From Acidobacteriota bacterium (lineage in GTDB: Bacteria > Acidobacteriota > Terriglobia > Terriglobales > Acidobacteriaceae), in assembly GCA_021803035.1 (NCBI GenBank), contig JAJZME010000081.1, positions 1-64,000 on the forward strand: 64,000 nucleotides of DNA. The letters are read 5' to 3'. This document shows positions 29,103-37,832 of the stretch, piece by piece. A program made the position numbers and the translations under genes. The notes under the pieces are model-generated. The model was not told the origin of the DNA. It searched no databases and was given only the letters and a program-made list of their open reading frames with translations. Within the stretch, counting starts at the first letter, position 1; each line of letters opens with the position of its first letter.

Positions 29103-30353
29103 CTATCTTGTTTCCACCAGTTCGCCGCTGGTAGCGCGCTGCCCGTAATGGCTCTCGACGTAGTTGTCGAGGATCTGCTTGAACTCGGCCACGATGGAGT
29201 CGCCGCGCAGGGTGGTGTAGAGCTTGCCGTCCACATAGACAGGGGCTTTGGGATCTTCGAAGGTTCCGGGAAGGCTGATGCCGAGGTTGGCGTGCTTGGA
29301 TTCGCCGGGGCCGTTGACGACACAGCCCATGACGGCGAGCTTCAGTTCCTCGACGCCGGCGTATTTCTTGCGCCACTCGGGCATGGAGGCGCGCAGGTAG
29401 CCTTGAATCTGCTCGGCCAGCTCCTGGAAGTAGGTGCTGGTGGTGCGGCCGCAGCCGGGGCAGCTTGTGACCTGGGGCATGAAGCTGCGGATGGAGAGGG
29501 ATTGCAGAATCTGCTGCGAGGCCCGGACCTCTTCGGTGCGGTCGCCGCCGGGTTTGGGCGTCAGGCTGACGCGGATGGTGTCGCCGATGCCTGCCAGCAG
29601 GAGCGGGGCAAGTCCGGCCGTGGAGGCGATGAGTCCTTTGCTGCCCATGCCGGCTTCAGTCAGGCCCAGATGTAGCGGGTAGTCGCAGCGCTCGGCCAGG
29701 CGGGTGTAGACGTCGATGAGGTCGCGGACGCCGCTGACCTTGGCGGAGAGGATGATCATGTCGTGGCCCAGGCCGTAGCGCTCGGCGGCGCTGGCGGAGT
29801 TGAGGGCGCTGGCGATCATGGCTTCGATCATCACTTCGCGGGCTGGCTGCGGATCGGGGCGCTTGTTGTTCTCGTCCATCATGCGCGTCAGCAGGGCCTG
29901 ATCAAGCGAGCCCCAGTTGACGCCGATGCGAACCGGCTTGTGGTTCTCGACGGCACACTCGATCATGGTGCGGAAGTTGTCGTCGTCCTTGCGGCCGATG
30001 GAGACGTTGCCGGGATTGATGCGGTACTTGGCAAGGCCGCGCGCCGCCTCAGGGAATTTTTTAAGGAGCAGATGGCCGTTGTAGTGGAAGTCGCCGATGA
30101 TGGGCACGCGGATGCCGCGCTTGTCGAGGCCCTCGATGATGGCTGGAACCGCCGCCGCGGCGTCCTCGTTGTTGACGGTGACGCGCACCAGCTCGGAGCC
30201 GGCCAGGGCCAGCGCCGCCACCTGCTCGACGGTGGCCGCCACGTCAGCCGTATCGGTGTTGGTCATCGACTGCACGACAACCGGAACTTCCCAGCCTACG
30301 CGAACTTGGCCAATCCATACTGTGGGGGTTTTTCTGCGCTGTATATCCGCCAT
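29103..30353 (-). CDS. ispG: 4-hydroxy-3-methylbut-2-enyl diphosphate synthase
   Basis: IspG (GcpE) is the 4Fe-4S enzyme reducing MEcPP to HMBPP in the non-mevalonate isoprenoid pathway. The 416-residue protein has the N-terminal TIM-barrel start ([32 protein letters not shown]), RINPGNV and [10 protein letters not shown]. The cluster cysteines are in SCPGCGRTT and GCVVNGPGE near the C-terminus. It is convergent with acsA and divergent from the barrel gene at 30903. No other MEP pathway gene is in the window. Confidence 0.97.
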   Translation of the reverse strand: MADIQRRKTPTVWIGQVRVGWEVPVVVQSMTNTDTADVAATVEQVAALALAGSELVRVTVNNEDAAAAVPAIIEGLDKRGIRVPIIGDFHYNGHLLLKKFPEAARGLAKYRINPGNVSIGRKDDDNFRTMIECAVENHKPVRIGVNWGSLDQALLTRMMDENNKRPDPQPAREVMIEAMIASALNSASAAERYGLGHDMIILSAKVSGVRDLIDVYTRLAERCDYPLHLGLTEAGMGSKGLIASTAGLAPLLLAGIGDTIRVSLTPKPGGDRTEEVRASQQILQSLSIRSFMPQVTSCPGCGRTTSTYFQELAEQIQGYLRASMPEWRKKYAGVEELKLAVMGCVVNGPGESKHANLGISLPGTFEDPKAPVYVDGKLYTTLRGDSIVAEFKQILDNYVESHYGQRATSGELVETR

Positions 30354-30902
30354 GTTGCTAGTTTACCCGCGAAGCGGGTGAGCGGAACAATGAATTGTGC
30401 CGGCCGCGGTGGCGTGTGGCTGGATATTATTGATGGGTAAGGAGATTGGCTCCGGAAGAGATGGCGGCCGACGGGGATGTCACGGGCCGGGGTGACGGCA
30501 GATACAGACTGCGGCAGTCGACGGGGACCATATTTCGCGCAACGGAGTACCAGGGCCGCTCCGTTTGGATTGCGACATGGAATTTCAATCCGCGTAGAGA
30601 GTTTGGGATGGGTGACCCGACAGGCATCCGATGAGACGATTCTGGACGATCACCAAGCGAGGTGCGATTCGCAAGATTCCCGTTTTCGCCGGATGGAGGG
30701 CCACAGCGGCACCGCAGGCGGACTTTTGCAGGGAACGGTCTGAGGAAAGCTGAACTCGCCCGCGGAGGCGTGGGAACAAGGGCGCTTCGATACGTACCGT
30801 CGCAAGTTTCTTCGACTGGGACTCCGTCGACCAAAGGGAACCGGATGAAGTGAGGAGCGATCCGAGACGATTCATCCGCATCCTGAGGGGGGAGGCTCAC
30901 CT
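30354..30902. other. intergenic region between ispG and barrel gene
   Basis: 549 bases between divergent genes, so both promoters are expected here. Short open frames (for example 30446-30634, which starts with TTG right after AAGGAGA) have unusual composition and no family resemblance; I do not support them. No clear terminator, riboswitch or repeat is seen. Confidence 0.4.
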
Positions 30903-31508
30903 ATGCGACATCTGTCGAAGGTCGTGGGATTTGTGGCGGGGATGTGCCTGATAGTGTCTGCCATAGCTCAGGCGGATCGGACGTGGTGGGCTTCCGGCGA
31001 GCTTGGGGCAGGGGATTTCAAGCTGCACTCCGATCAGGTCACCGGCACGCGCGAGCCGGTTTTTGGTCTCGGTTTTGCCGGGGGACACCGGCTGAATGAC
31101 AAGGCGCGGATCGGATTGCACGTGAAGGGCTGGCTGGTGGAAGCGTACGATCTGAACTATCCGGCGCAGGGCGAGAGCGTGACCAACGTGATGGGCGTAG
31201 TGGATGTCTTTCCCCTGCGGGCCTGGGAGCGCTTCTTCATGCGGGGTGGCCTGGGACTCTCGATTTACTCGGTCAATCGGGCAACCGCGGTGGGCGGCAA
31301 GGGCCTGGTGTGGGAGGGCGCTGTGGGATATGAGATCCCGCTGAACGAAAAATTCTTCCTCTCACCGGCGGTCGAGTATTCCGAGGGGCGGTTGGGCGAT
31401 GTTCTAAACCATGTCGGGCCGGCGACGAACCGCCGGTTTTCAGTGATTGGATTCAAGATGGGGGCGAGTTACCACTTTGGGAGCCGGAAGGGTGTATGGA
31501 ATCGATGA
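30903..31508 (+). CDS. exported outer-membrane beta-barrel-like protein
   Basis: 201 residues with a very strong ribosome binding site (GAGGGGGGAGG). A Sec signal (MRHLSKVVGFVAGMCLIVSAIAQA) is followed by alternating amphipathic strands: WWASGELGAGDFKL, VFGLGFAGGHRLNDKARIGLHVKGW, FFMRGGLGLSIYS and FSVIGFKMGASYHFG near the end. This is the pattern of a small 8-stranded OmpA/OmpW-type barrel. The role could be structural or a porin-like pore. It is a single-gene unit. Confidence 0.75.
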   Translation: MRHLSKVVGFVAGMCLIVSAIAQADRTWWASGELGAGDFKLHSDQVTGTREPVFGLGFAGGHRLNDKARIGLHVKGWLVEAYDLNYPAQGESVTNVMGVVDVFPLRAWERFFMRGGLGLSIYSVNRATAVGGKGLVWEGAVGYEIPLNEKFFLSPAVEYSEGRLGDVLNHVGPATNRRFSVIGFKMGASYHFGSRKGVWNR

Positions 31509-31878
31509 CGGTGGGCCACACGCGGAAAGCGCGCAGCCGGCCATCCACGGTGCGCGCACCCAGCTTCGGACCCATCCGGCCAGGGGGCATTTTTTGCATA
31601 GCCGCGAAGTGAAATAGCCATCCTCTCATTCGTCTGCGGACAATCTTGCATAGGATAGGAAAAAGACAGCGCATTCCCGGCCGGGAGCGCACAGCGGGAG
31701 GGCCTGCGGTTGAGGCGGCCAAATGACGTGCGATAGGATGGCATTCGGTTTGAGATGCGGCGAGGCAGGCGTACCAGATAGCGAAGAAGTGAGTTGACTT
31801 GTTTGCGCGCGGCCAGCTTTTTGAGCCGGATATGGGGAAGCGGCGCAGCGGGAAATTGAGGGAGAGATCTGGTTTTCT
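31509..31878. other. intergenic region upstream of GH13-type gene
   Basis: 370 bases without a supported gene. A possible promoter begins with TTGACT near 31794, but the spacing to a -10 is not clear. A frame on the minus strand (31453-32295) overlaps the following gene and is not credible. Confidence 0.4.
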
Positions 31879-34800
31879 ATGATGGAATTTCACATTGGCC
31901 GCAACGCGCGCGAACGCTACGAGTTCACCGAAACCCTGTTTTCGTACACGGGAAACGTGGTGCTGGGCGACATGCCGGCCTGCCGGCAGTTGACGCACCG
32001 GATGAACCAGGTGCGCGAGGCGGAGAAGTATCCCGAGCGGGCGGTTCATGCCGGGTCGCTGTTTGCGATGGGCCTGATCGATGAAGCCAGTCACATGGTG
32101 ATGGCCCGCTACCGCGAGCAGGTCGACCCGCACGTGATGACGGCGGCGCTGGGTTGGTTTGCGGAGCAGGTGGGCGGCGATGCGCTGGACAAGATGCTGC
32201 TGGCCTTTGTGGAGCATTTCCCGGGGTCGAGCATCATTCGCGGCGAGGAGACGCCAGCGCAGTGGCTGGCTGGTTCCACCGCGGGCATACCGCACCGCGC
32301 CGCCGCGCTGGAAGAGTTGCTGCTGCTGTGGGCTGCGAACCGCAACCAGGCCTTCGATCCCTTTGCGGAGTTGTTCGAGGAAACGCCGCTGGCGGAAAAG
32401 ACGGTCTACACGCAGGTTACGGCGCGGCTCGGGGAGTATTTTGCTTCGCGGCCGCTGATTCCGGTTGCCGGCGGCAAGGCGATGAGCGTGCTGGAGCTGC
32501 TACGGGCGCCGGCGCTGCGGGCGCCCGGCTCGCTGAGCGCGCAGCTTGCCATCATCCGCCTGTTGTGGCGGGTGCTGCTGGGCGACGCCCTGGACCGGCT
32601 GCTGCAGATGGCCGCAGAGATTCTGCGCGAGGAAGAACTGGCCATCTGGATGATGTACAACCCGCATGGCGTGGCCGGGCGGCGGGCGCAAGGCGGCATT
32701 ACCAGCGAGTCGCAGGTGCCGGATTTCACCAGCCTGGCCTTCGAGTACGAGAGGTTTTCGCAGGACACGCACTGGATGCCGAGCACGGTGCTGATGGCCA
32801 AGAGCACCTACGTGTGGCTGGCGCAGTTGAGCCGGAAGTATGGGCGGCACATCGGACGGCTGGACGAAATTCCCGATGAAGAGTTGGAACTGCTTGCCCG
32901 GCGCGGGCTGAATGCTTTGTGGCTGATCGGCGTCTGGGAGCGCAGCCGGGCTTCGAAGACCATCAAGCAGCTTTGCGGGAACCGCGACGCGGTGGCCTCG
33001 GCCTACTCGCTTTACGACTACACGATCGCCGAGGATCTGGGCGGCGAGGCGGCGTATATCAACCTGCGCGACCGCGCCGGCCGGCACGGCATCCGGCTGG
33101 CCAGCGACATGGTGCCCAACCACATGGGCATCGATTCGCCGTGGGTGGTGGAGCATCCGGAGTGGTTCATGTCGCGCTGGCATCCGCCGTATCCGGCGTA
33201 TGGCTTCAATGGGCCGAATTTGTCGCACGACGGGCGCGTTGAGATCAAGATAGAGGACCACTACTTTGAGCAGTCCGACGCCGCGGTGGTCTTCCAGCGG
33301 CGCGATCTGGCGTCAGGCGAGACGCGCTACATCTATCACGGCAACGACGGCACCAGCTTTCCGTGGAACGACACCGCACAACTGGACTACCTGAATCCGG
33401 CGGTGCGCGAGCAGGTGATCCAGACGATTCTGCACGTGGCGCGGCTGTTTCCCATCATCCGCTTCGACGCGGCCATGACGCTGGCCAAGCGGCACTTTCA
33501 CCGGCTGTGGTTTCCGGGGCCGGGATCGAGCGGAGCCATTCCGTCGCGCGCCGAGTACAGCATGTCGCAGGCGGATTTCGACCGGGCCATGCCCAACGAA
33601 TTCTGGCGTGAGGTGGTGGACCGCGTGGCCGCCGAGGTGCCTGGGACGCTGCTGCTCGCCGAGGCGTTCTGGCTGATGGAAGGGTACTTTGTGCGCACGC
33701 TGGGCATGCACCGGGTGTACAACTCGGCGTTTATGAACATGCTGCGCGACGAGAAAAACGCCGAATACCGGTCGGTGATCAAGAATACGCTGGAATTCGA
33801 CCCGGACATCATGAAGCGTTACGTGAACTTCATGAGCAATCCCGATGAAAGAACGGCAATTGATCAGTTTGGGACGGGCGACAAGTGCTTTGGCGTGACG
33901 GTGCTGATGTCCACGCTGCCCGGGCTGCCGATGTTCGGGCACGGGCAGATCGAGGGATTCACGGAAAAGTACGGGATGGAATACCGCTGGCCGCGCTACG
34001 AGGAGAATCCCGATGCCTGGCTGGTGGAGCGGCACGAGCGCGAGATCGCGCCGCTGCTCAAGCGCCGGTGGCTGTTTGCCGAGAGCGAAAATTTCCTGCT
34101 CTACGACTTCTTCGAGCCGTCGGGCTCCGTGGACGAGAACGTGTTCGCCTACTCGAACCGGAGTGGCGGCGAACGGGTGCTGGTAATTTACAACAATCGC
34201 TTTAGGAATACGCGCGGGACGATTGATTTTTCAGCCGCTTATGCGGATAAGGGTGCGGGGCAGTTGCGGCAGCGGCGGCTGCGCGAAGGGCTGGCGTTGA
34301 GCGGCGACGCGTCGGCGGTGCTGGCCTGGCGCGACTCGCTGACCGGGCTGGAATATCTGCGGCGGGCCGGCGAGGTGCTGGATCGTGGGTTGACGCTCGA
34401 CCTGCATGCCTATCAGTGCCAGGTATTTCTGGAGTGGCGCGAGCTGCACGCCACGGCGGAAGAGCCCTGGGAGCGGCTTGCCGACTGGCTGGGCGGGCGC
34501 GGGGTTCCGAGCCTGAACGATGCGCTGGTGAGCCTGGAACTGCAGCCGGTACACGAGGCGCTACGCGAGGTGCTGGAACCGGAGCTGGTGCGGCTGATCG
34601 CGGATCTGGCCGAGGAGCCGCGCATGCTGGCGATGGCCAAGCCGGCGGCGGTGGAGCGCGAGCGGAACGAGATTGTGGAGCGGGCCTGGGTGCAGTGTGA
34701 GCGTTTTCTGCATGTGGCGCGGAAGGGATACGCGGCGCGGCTTGCGCGCGAGGGCCAGGCTGTCGCGCTTGCGGCGCCGTCGAATCTGGATCGGATCGGC

Positions 34801-35628
34801 GCGGCGTTTCGGCGGCAGGCGCGGGCCAGCATGCGCTTTCCGGCGGTGGAGGCGGCGTTTCCTGCTCCCTGGCCGGCGGCGGCGCGGCGGGTCTTGCCGA
34901 GCGCCAGCCCGAAGTTTACGGCGACAGCCATGTGGGGGCCGGTGCTGGGCTGGTGCGCGCTGCAGGCGCTGGCGGAGTTTGTTGCCGGCGATGGCAAGGA
35001 ACGGACGGCGGCGGATCTGGCGATCGATCTGTTTGACCGGCTGCGCTTGCGCGAGCCCCTGGCACGGACCTTTGAGACGTTGGGGCTGGAAGGTGAAGAG
35101 GCATGGCGGGGAGTGGCGCGCATCAAGGTGCTGCTGCTGGTTCAGGCGGCTGCGGCAGCTTCCGCAAAGGCCGGCGAGGTTCCCGCGGCGGCCAGGCCGG
35201 CCGGCGAAGCAAAACGGCCGGTCGCGGTTGAAAGCGAAGCCATGGCCGCGGCAGCGGAGGGCTCACTGCCGCCGGCACTGTGGCGCGATGCGGATGTGCG
35301 TTGGCTGACGGGGCTGCACGAGGCGGAGGGTCATCTTTACCCGATCCGTGAGCATTATGAGGAGCTGCTGTGGTGGCTGGAGATGCCGGCGCTGCTGGGC
35401 CTGGCGTCCTGTCCGGCGCCCGGTTACGAAGCGGCCGGGCAGGTGGACAAGGCTGTTCGAGAGGCGCTGAAGGTGGTGGAAGACTTGCGGTATCGTGTGG
35501 ATGAGCTGCCCGGGGTGGTTCCAGCAGCCGAGACGCCCGCAGAGGAGACGGCCGAGACGGAGGAGCCATTGCCGCCAGCGGAGGCCGTGGCGAAGGAAAC
35601 GAAGGAAACAGAGGACAGGGAGAAGTAG
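31879..35628 (+). CDS. giant GH13-type alpha-glucan-active enzyme (1249 aa), family unclear
   Basis: Cytoplasmic (no signal peptide), 1249 residues. Residues 1-330 are helix-rich with no domain I recognise. A GH13 TIM barrel spans about 335-860: motif I DMVPNHMG (410-417), nucleophile D530 in IIRFDAAMTL, acid E595 in LLAEAFWLME and D656 in FMSNPDERTA. The last motif has Pro where most GH13 enzymes have His (NHD), as I recall for GlgE-like enzymes. Residues 870-1190 are a second helical domain of unknown type, and the end is an Ala/Glu/Pro tail. It probably hydrolyses or transfers alpha-glucosyl units, perhaps linked to the treYZ glucan pool. accA follows 63 bases downstream. The start ATG-ATG follows GGGAGAG at long spacing. 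Confidence 0.75.
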   Translation: MMEFHIGRNARERYEFTETLFSYTGNVVLGDMPACRQLTHRMNQVREAEKYPERAVHAGSLFAMGLIDEASHMVMARYREQVDPHVMTAALGWFAEQVGGDALDKMLLAFVEHFPGSSIIRGEETPAQWLAGSTAGIPHRAAALEELLLLWAANRNQAFDPFAELFEETPLAEKTVYTQVTARLGEYFASRPLIPVAGGKAMSVLELLRAPALRAPGSLSAQLAIIRLLWRVLLGDALDRLLQMAAEILREEELAIWMMYNPHGVAGRRAQGGITSESQVPDFTSLAFEYERFSQDTHWMPSTVLMAKSTYVWLAQLSRKYGRHIGRLDEIPDEELELLARRGLNALWLIGVWERSRASKTIKQLCGNRDAVASAYSLYDYTIAEDLGGEAAYINLRDRAGRHGIRLASDMVPNHMGIDSPWVVEHPEWFMSRWHPPYPAYGFNGPNLSHDGRVEIKIEDHYFEQSDAAVVFQRRDLASGETRYIYHGNDGTSFPWNDTAQLDYLNPAVREQVIQTILHVARLFPIIRFDAAMTLAKRHFHRLWFPGPGSSGAIPSRAEYSMSQADFDRAMPNEFWREVVDRVAAEVPGTLLLAEAFWLMEGYFVRTLGMHRVYNSAFMNMLRDEKNAEYRSVIKNTLEFDPDIMKRYVNFMSNPDERTAIDQFGTGDKCFGVTVLMSTLPGLPMFGHGQIEGFTEKYGMEYRWPRYEENPDAWLVERHEREIAPLLKRRWLFAESENFLLYDFFEPSGSVDENVFAYSNRSGGERVLVIYNNRFRNTRGTIDFSAAYADKGAGQLRQRRLREGLALSGDASAVLAWRDSLTGLEYLRRAGEVLDRGLTLDLHAYQCQVFLEWRELHATAEEPWERLADWLGGRGVPSLNDALVSLELQPVHEALREVLEPELVRLIADLAEEPRMLAMAKPAAVERERNEIVERAWVQCERFLHVARKGYAARLAREGQAVALAAPSNLDRIGAAFRRQARASMRFPAVEAAFPAPWPAAARRVLPSASPKFTATAMWGPVLGWCALQALAEFVAGDGKERTAADLAIDLFDRLRLREPLARTFETLGLEGEEAWRGVARIKVLLLVQAAAAASAKAGEVPAAARPAGEAKRPVAVESEAMAAAAEGSLPPALWRDADVRWLTGLHEAEGHLYPIREHYEELLWWLEMPALLGLASCPAPGYEAAGQVDKAVREALKVVEDLRYRVDELPGVVPAAETPAEETAETEEPLPPAEAVAKETKETEDREK

Positions 35629-35691
35629 GGCGCGGAATTTGCCAATGGTACGCGGTAGTTTGTAGCGAGCGGTCGCGGCCCGTAAAATCAC

Positions 35692-36582
35692 ATGAAGGCC
35701 AACGGCGCCGTCCGGACGGCAGGCGGAAAAACAGCGATGAGCGAACAGGAATCCAAAACTTCCCACCAGGCTGAGGCGGTTTCGCCGGCGTGGAGCAAGA
35801 TCGAGCAGGCGCGGCATCCGCAGCGGCCTTACCCCATGGATTTGATCGAGCGGATCTTTACCGATTTCAGCGAGATTCACGGGGATCGTGCCTTTGGCAA
35901 CGATGAGGCCGTGGCCTGCGGCATGGCGCGGCTGGATGGCGAAGAGGTGCTGGTGATCGGCACCCGCAAGGGCGGCACGACCAAGGAGCGGATCAAGCGC
36001 AACTTCGGCATGCCCAGCCCCGAAGGCTATCGCAAGGCGCTGCGGGCGATGAAGATCGCCGAGAAGTTCAGGCGGCCGGTGATCGTGTTGATCGATGTGA
36101 CGGCCGCTTATCCGGGCCTGGGCGCCGAAGAGCGCGGACAGGCCGAAGCCATTGCGCGGAACATTCGCGAGATGTCGCGGCTGCGGGTGCCGACCATTGC
36201 CGTGATTACCGGGGAAGGCGGCTCGGGCGGCGCGCTGGCGCTGGCGGTGACCGACCGGGTGCTGATTCTTGAGAACGCGGTGTACTCCGTGATTCCACCC
36301 GAGGGCGCGGCAGCCATCATGTGGCGCGACATCGCGCACAAGGACCGGGCGGCGGAGGCGCTGCGCGTGACCGCGCGCGATGTGGCCTCGCTGGGCTGCG
36401 TGGACGAGATTGTGGCGGAGCCCGCGGCGGGCATTCACGAGGACCGGGAGGCGGGTATCGAGTTGCTGGCCGCGGCGCTGCGCAAACATCTGGCGGAACT
36501 GAAGGCGATGTCAACCGACGAGATGGTTGCCGCGCGCCAGCGGAAGTTTCGCACCATAGCGCAGTTTTACACAGAAGATTGA
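35692..36582 (+). CDS. accA: acetyl-CoA carboxylase carboxyltransferase subunit alpha
   Basis: AccA with AccD transfers CO2 from carboxybiotin to acetyl-CoA, the first step of fatty acid synthesis. Family blocks are clear: QARHPQRPYPMDLI, IGTRKGGTTKERIKRNFGMP, GAEERGQAEAIARNIREMSR, GEGGSGGALAL and SVIPPEGAAAIMW. The product of 296 residues lacks most of the N-terminal helical segment of E. coli AccA (319 residues). The otherwise invariant-looking TPGAYPG block reads TAAYPG. A second ATG at 35737 (MSEQESK) is an alternative start. accD is not nearby. It follows the giant GH13 gene and may share its transcript. Confidence 0.95.
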   Translation: MKANGAVRTAGGKTAMSEQESKTSHQAEAVSPAWSKIEQARHPQRPYPMDLIERIFTDFSEIHGDRAFGNDEAVACGMARLDGEEVLVIGTRKGGTTKERIKRNFGMPSPEGYRKALRAMKIAEKFRRPVIVLIDVTAAYPGLGAEERGQAEAIARNIREMSRLRVPTIAVITGEGGSGGALALAVTDRVLILENAVYSVIPPEGAAAIMWRDIAHKDRAAEALRVTARDVASLGCVDEIVAEPAAGIHEDREAGIELLAAALRKHLAELKAMSTDEMVAARQRKFRTIAQFYTED

Positions 36583-36691
36583 CCTCATAAGCGCATTGCC
36601 AGGCGAGGCGGGCAAGAATGCCGGAAGACCAAACAATGCTGCGCGACCATAGCGGGCGGGCTGGCGTCGGATGGCCCGGAAAGGGAGCCGA

Positions 36692-37717
36692 ATGACGATG
36701 GCCGCTTCTGCCGGCAGCCGGCTTCGTGCCTACGGACAATCCATTGTCGCCGTTATTTACTTCTTTGTGGCGGGCGCGCTGGCGCACTACAGCGGCGCGG
36801 CTCTGGCAAGCCGCGCGTGGTATCCGCTGACCGAAGAGGCGATGCTGGCGCTCCTGCTGCTGCTGGGCTATGCCTCCATGGGCTACTGGTTCAACGGCCA
36901 GATGCAGCCCATCCGTGAGCAGGGATTGCCGCTGCGGGAAGGCTGGTATGGCGAAGCGGGCGTGGGGCTTGCCGTGGGCTGGGCCGTGGCGCTGGTGTGC
37001 GTCATTCCCATGGCGCTGGACGGCGGAATCTCCATCGCACTTTCCCTGCGGCTTTCGTCGTGGGGCTGGCTGGCCGTGGATGCGGCATTCTTCGCGCTGC
37101 TGGCTTTGGCGGAAGAGATTGCGTTCCGCGGCTACGGCTTTCAACGGCTGGTGGTCGCGGTGGGTGGGCTGGGTGCGGCCTTCGCCTTTGCTTTCTATTA
37201 CGCCATCGTGCAATCGTTTTTGCCCGGTTCGAGCCGCGCCAGCTTCTTTGTTTCGTTGCTGCTGAGCCTGGTGCTTTCGGCGGCTTACCTGCGCACCAGG
37301 GCGTTGTGGGTGAGCTGGGGCCTGAATTTTGGCTGGAAGGCGAGCCGCGCACTGATCTTTGGACTGGCGGTCAACGGCATGAACAACAAATCGCCGGTGG
37401 TCGTCGGCAATCCCATGGGGCCGTTCTGGCTGAGTGGCGGGGGATTCGGCCTGGACGGAAGCTGGATCTCGTTCATTGTGCTGCTGGCGGCCCTGCCGGT
37501 TGTGTTTCGCGTTACGCGCGATCTGGACTTTCGCTACAATGCGCCGGAGATCGTGCCGGGAGGCATTCCCGTGGACCTGGACGCCCTGGCGCACGCGCAG
37601 CACGAGGCGGCGATGGGGCCCGCTTCTGCCCCGCCGCTGGTGCAGATTGCGCCGGCAAGCACCCCCGCAACGCCACCGAATCCGGCGCCGGAAGACCGGC
37701 CATCAGATTCGCAGTAG
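36692..37717 (+). CDS. CPBP-family (Abi) membrane protein, possibly inactive protease
   Basis: 341 residues from the ATG at 36692, which follows AAAGGGAGCCGA. About seven or eight membrane segments are visible. The first CPBP motif is present as LALAEEIAFRGYGFQRL (EExxxR). The second motif, normally FxxxH, reads FAFYY, and the third, normally HxxxN/D, reads GLNFGWK, so both expected histidines are missing. CPBP members include Rce1-type CAAX proteases and membrane proteins of unknown role. Here a non-proteolytic role is likely, which is inference. The C-terminal 70 residues are a soluble Pro/Ala-rich tail. The preceding gene is accA. Confidence 0.8.
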   Translation: MTMAASAGSRLRAYGQSIVAVIYFFVAGALAHYSGAALASRAWYPLTEEAMLALLLLLGYASMGYWFNGQMQPIREQGLPLREGWYGEAGVGLAVGWAVALVCVIPMALDGGISIALSLRLSSWGWLAVDAAFFALLALAEEIAFRGYGFQRLVVAVGGLGAAFAFAFYYAIVQSFLPGSSRASFFVSLLLSLVLSAAYLRTRALWVSWGLNFGWKASRALIFGLAVNGMNNKSPVVVGNPMGPFWLSGGGFGLDGSWISFIVLLAALPVVFRVTRDLDFRYNAPEIVPGGIPVDLDALAHAQHEAAMGPASAPPLVQIAPASTPATPPNPAPEDRPSDSQ

Positions 37718-37832
37718 TCCCGGCAAACGCACAGTCGCCCCGCGCATCTAAACCGCTTACGGGCCAATTTGCGTTTTTCCTCCAACGGGTCTATCTTGTG
37801 CGCAATACAACTGGTAGACACGGGAGGTTCTT

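Noticed and set aside
31453-32295. 280-codon minus-strand frame before the GH13-type gene
   Set aside because: It overlaps the start of the large GH13 gene and the end of the barrel gene, has no ribosome binding site and shows no family resemblance.
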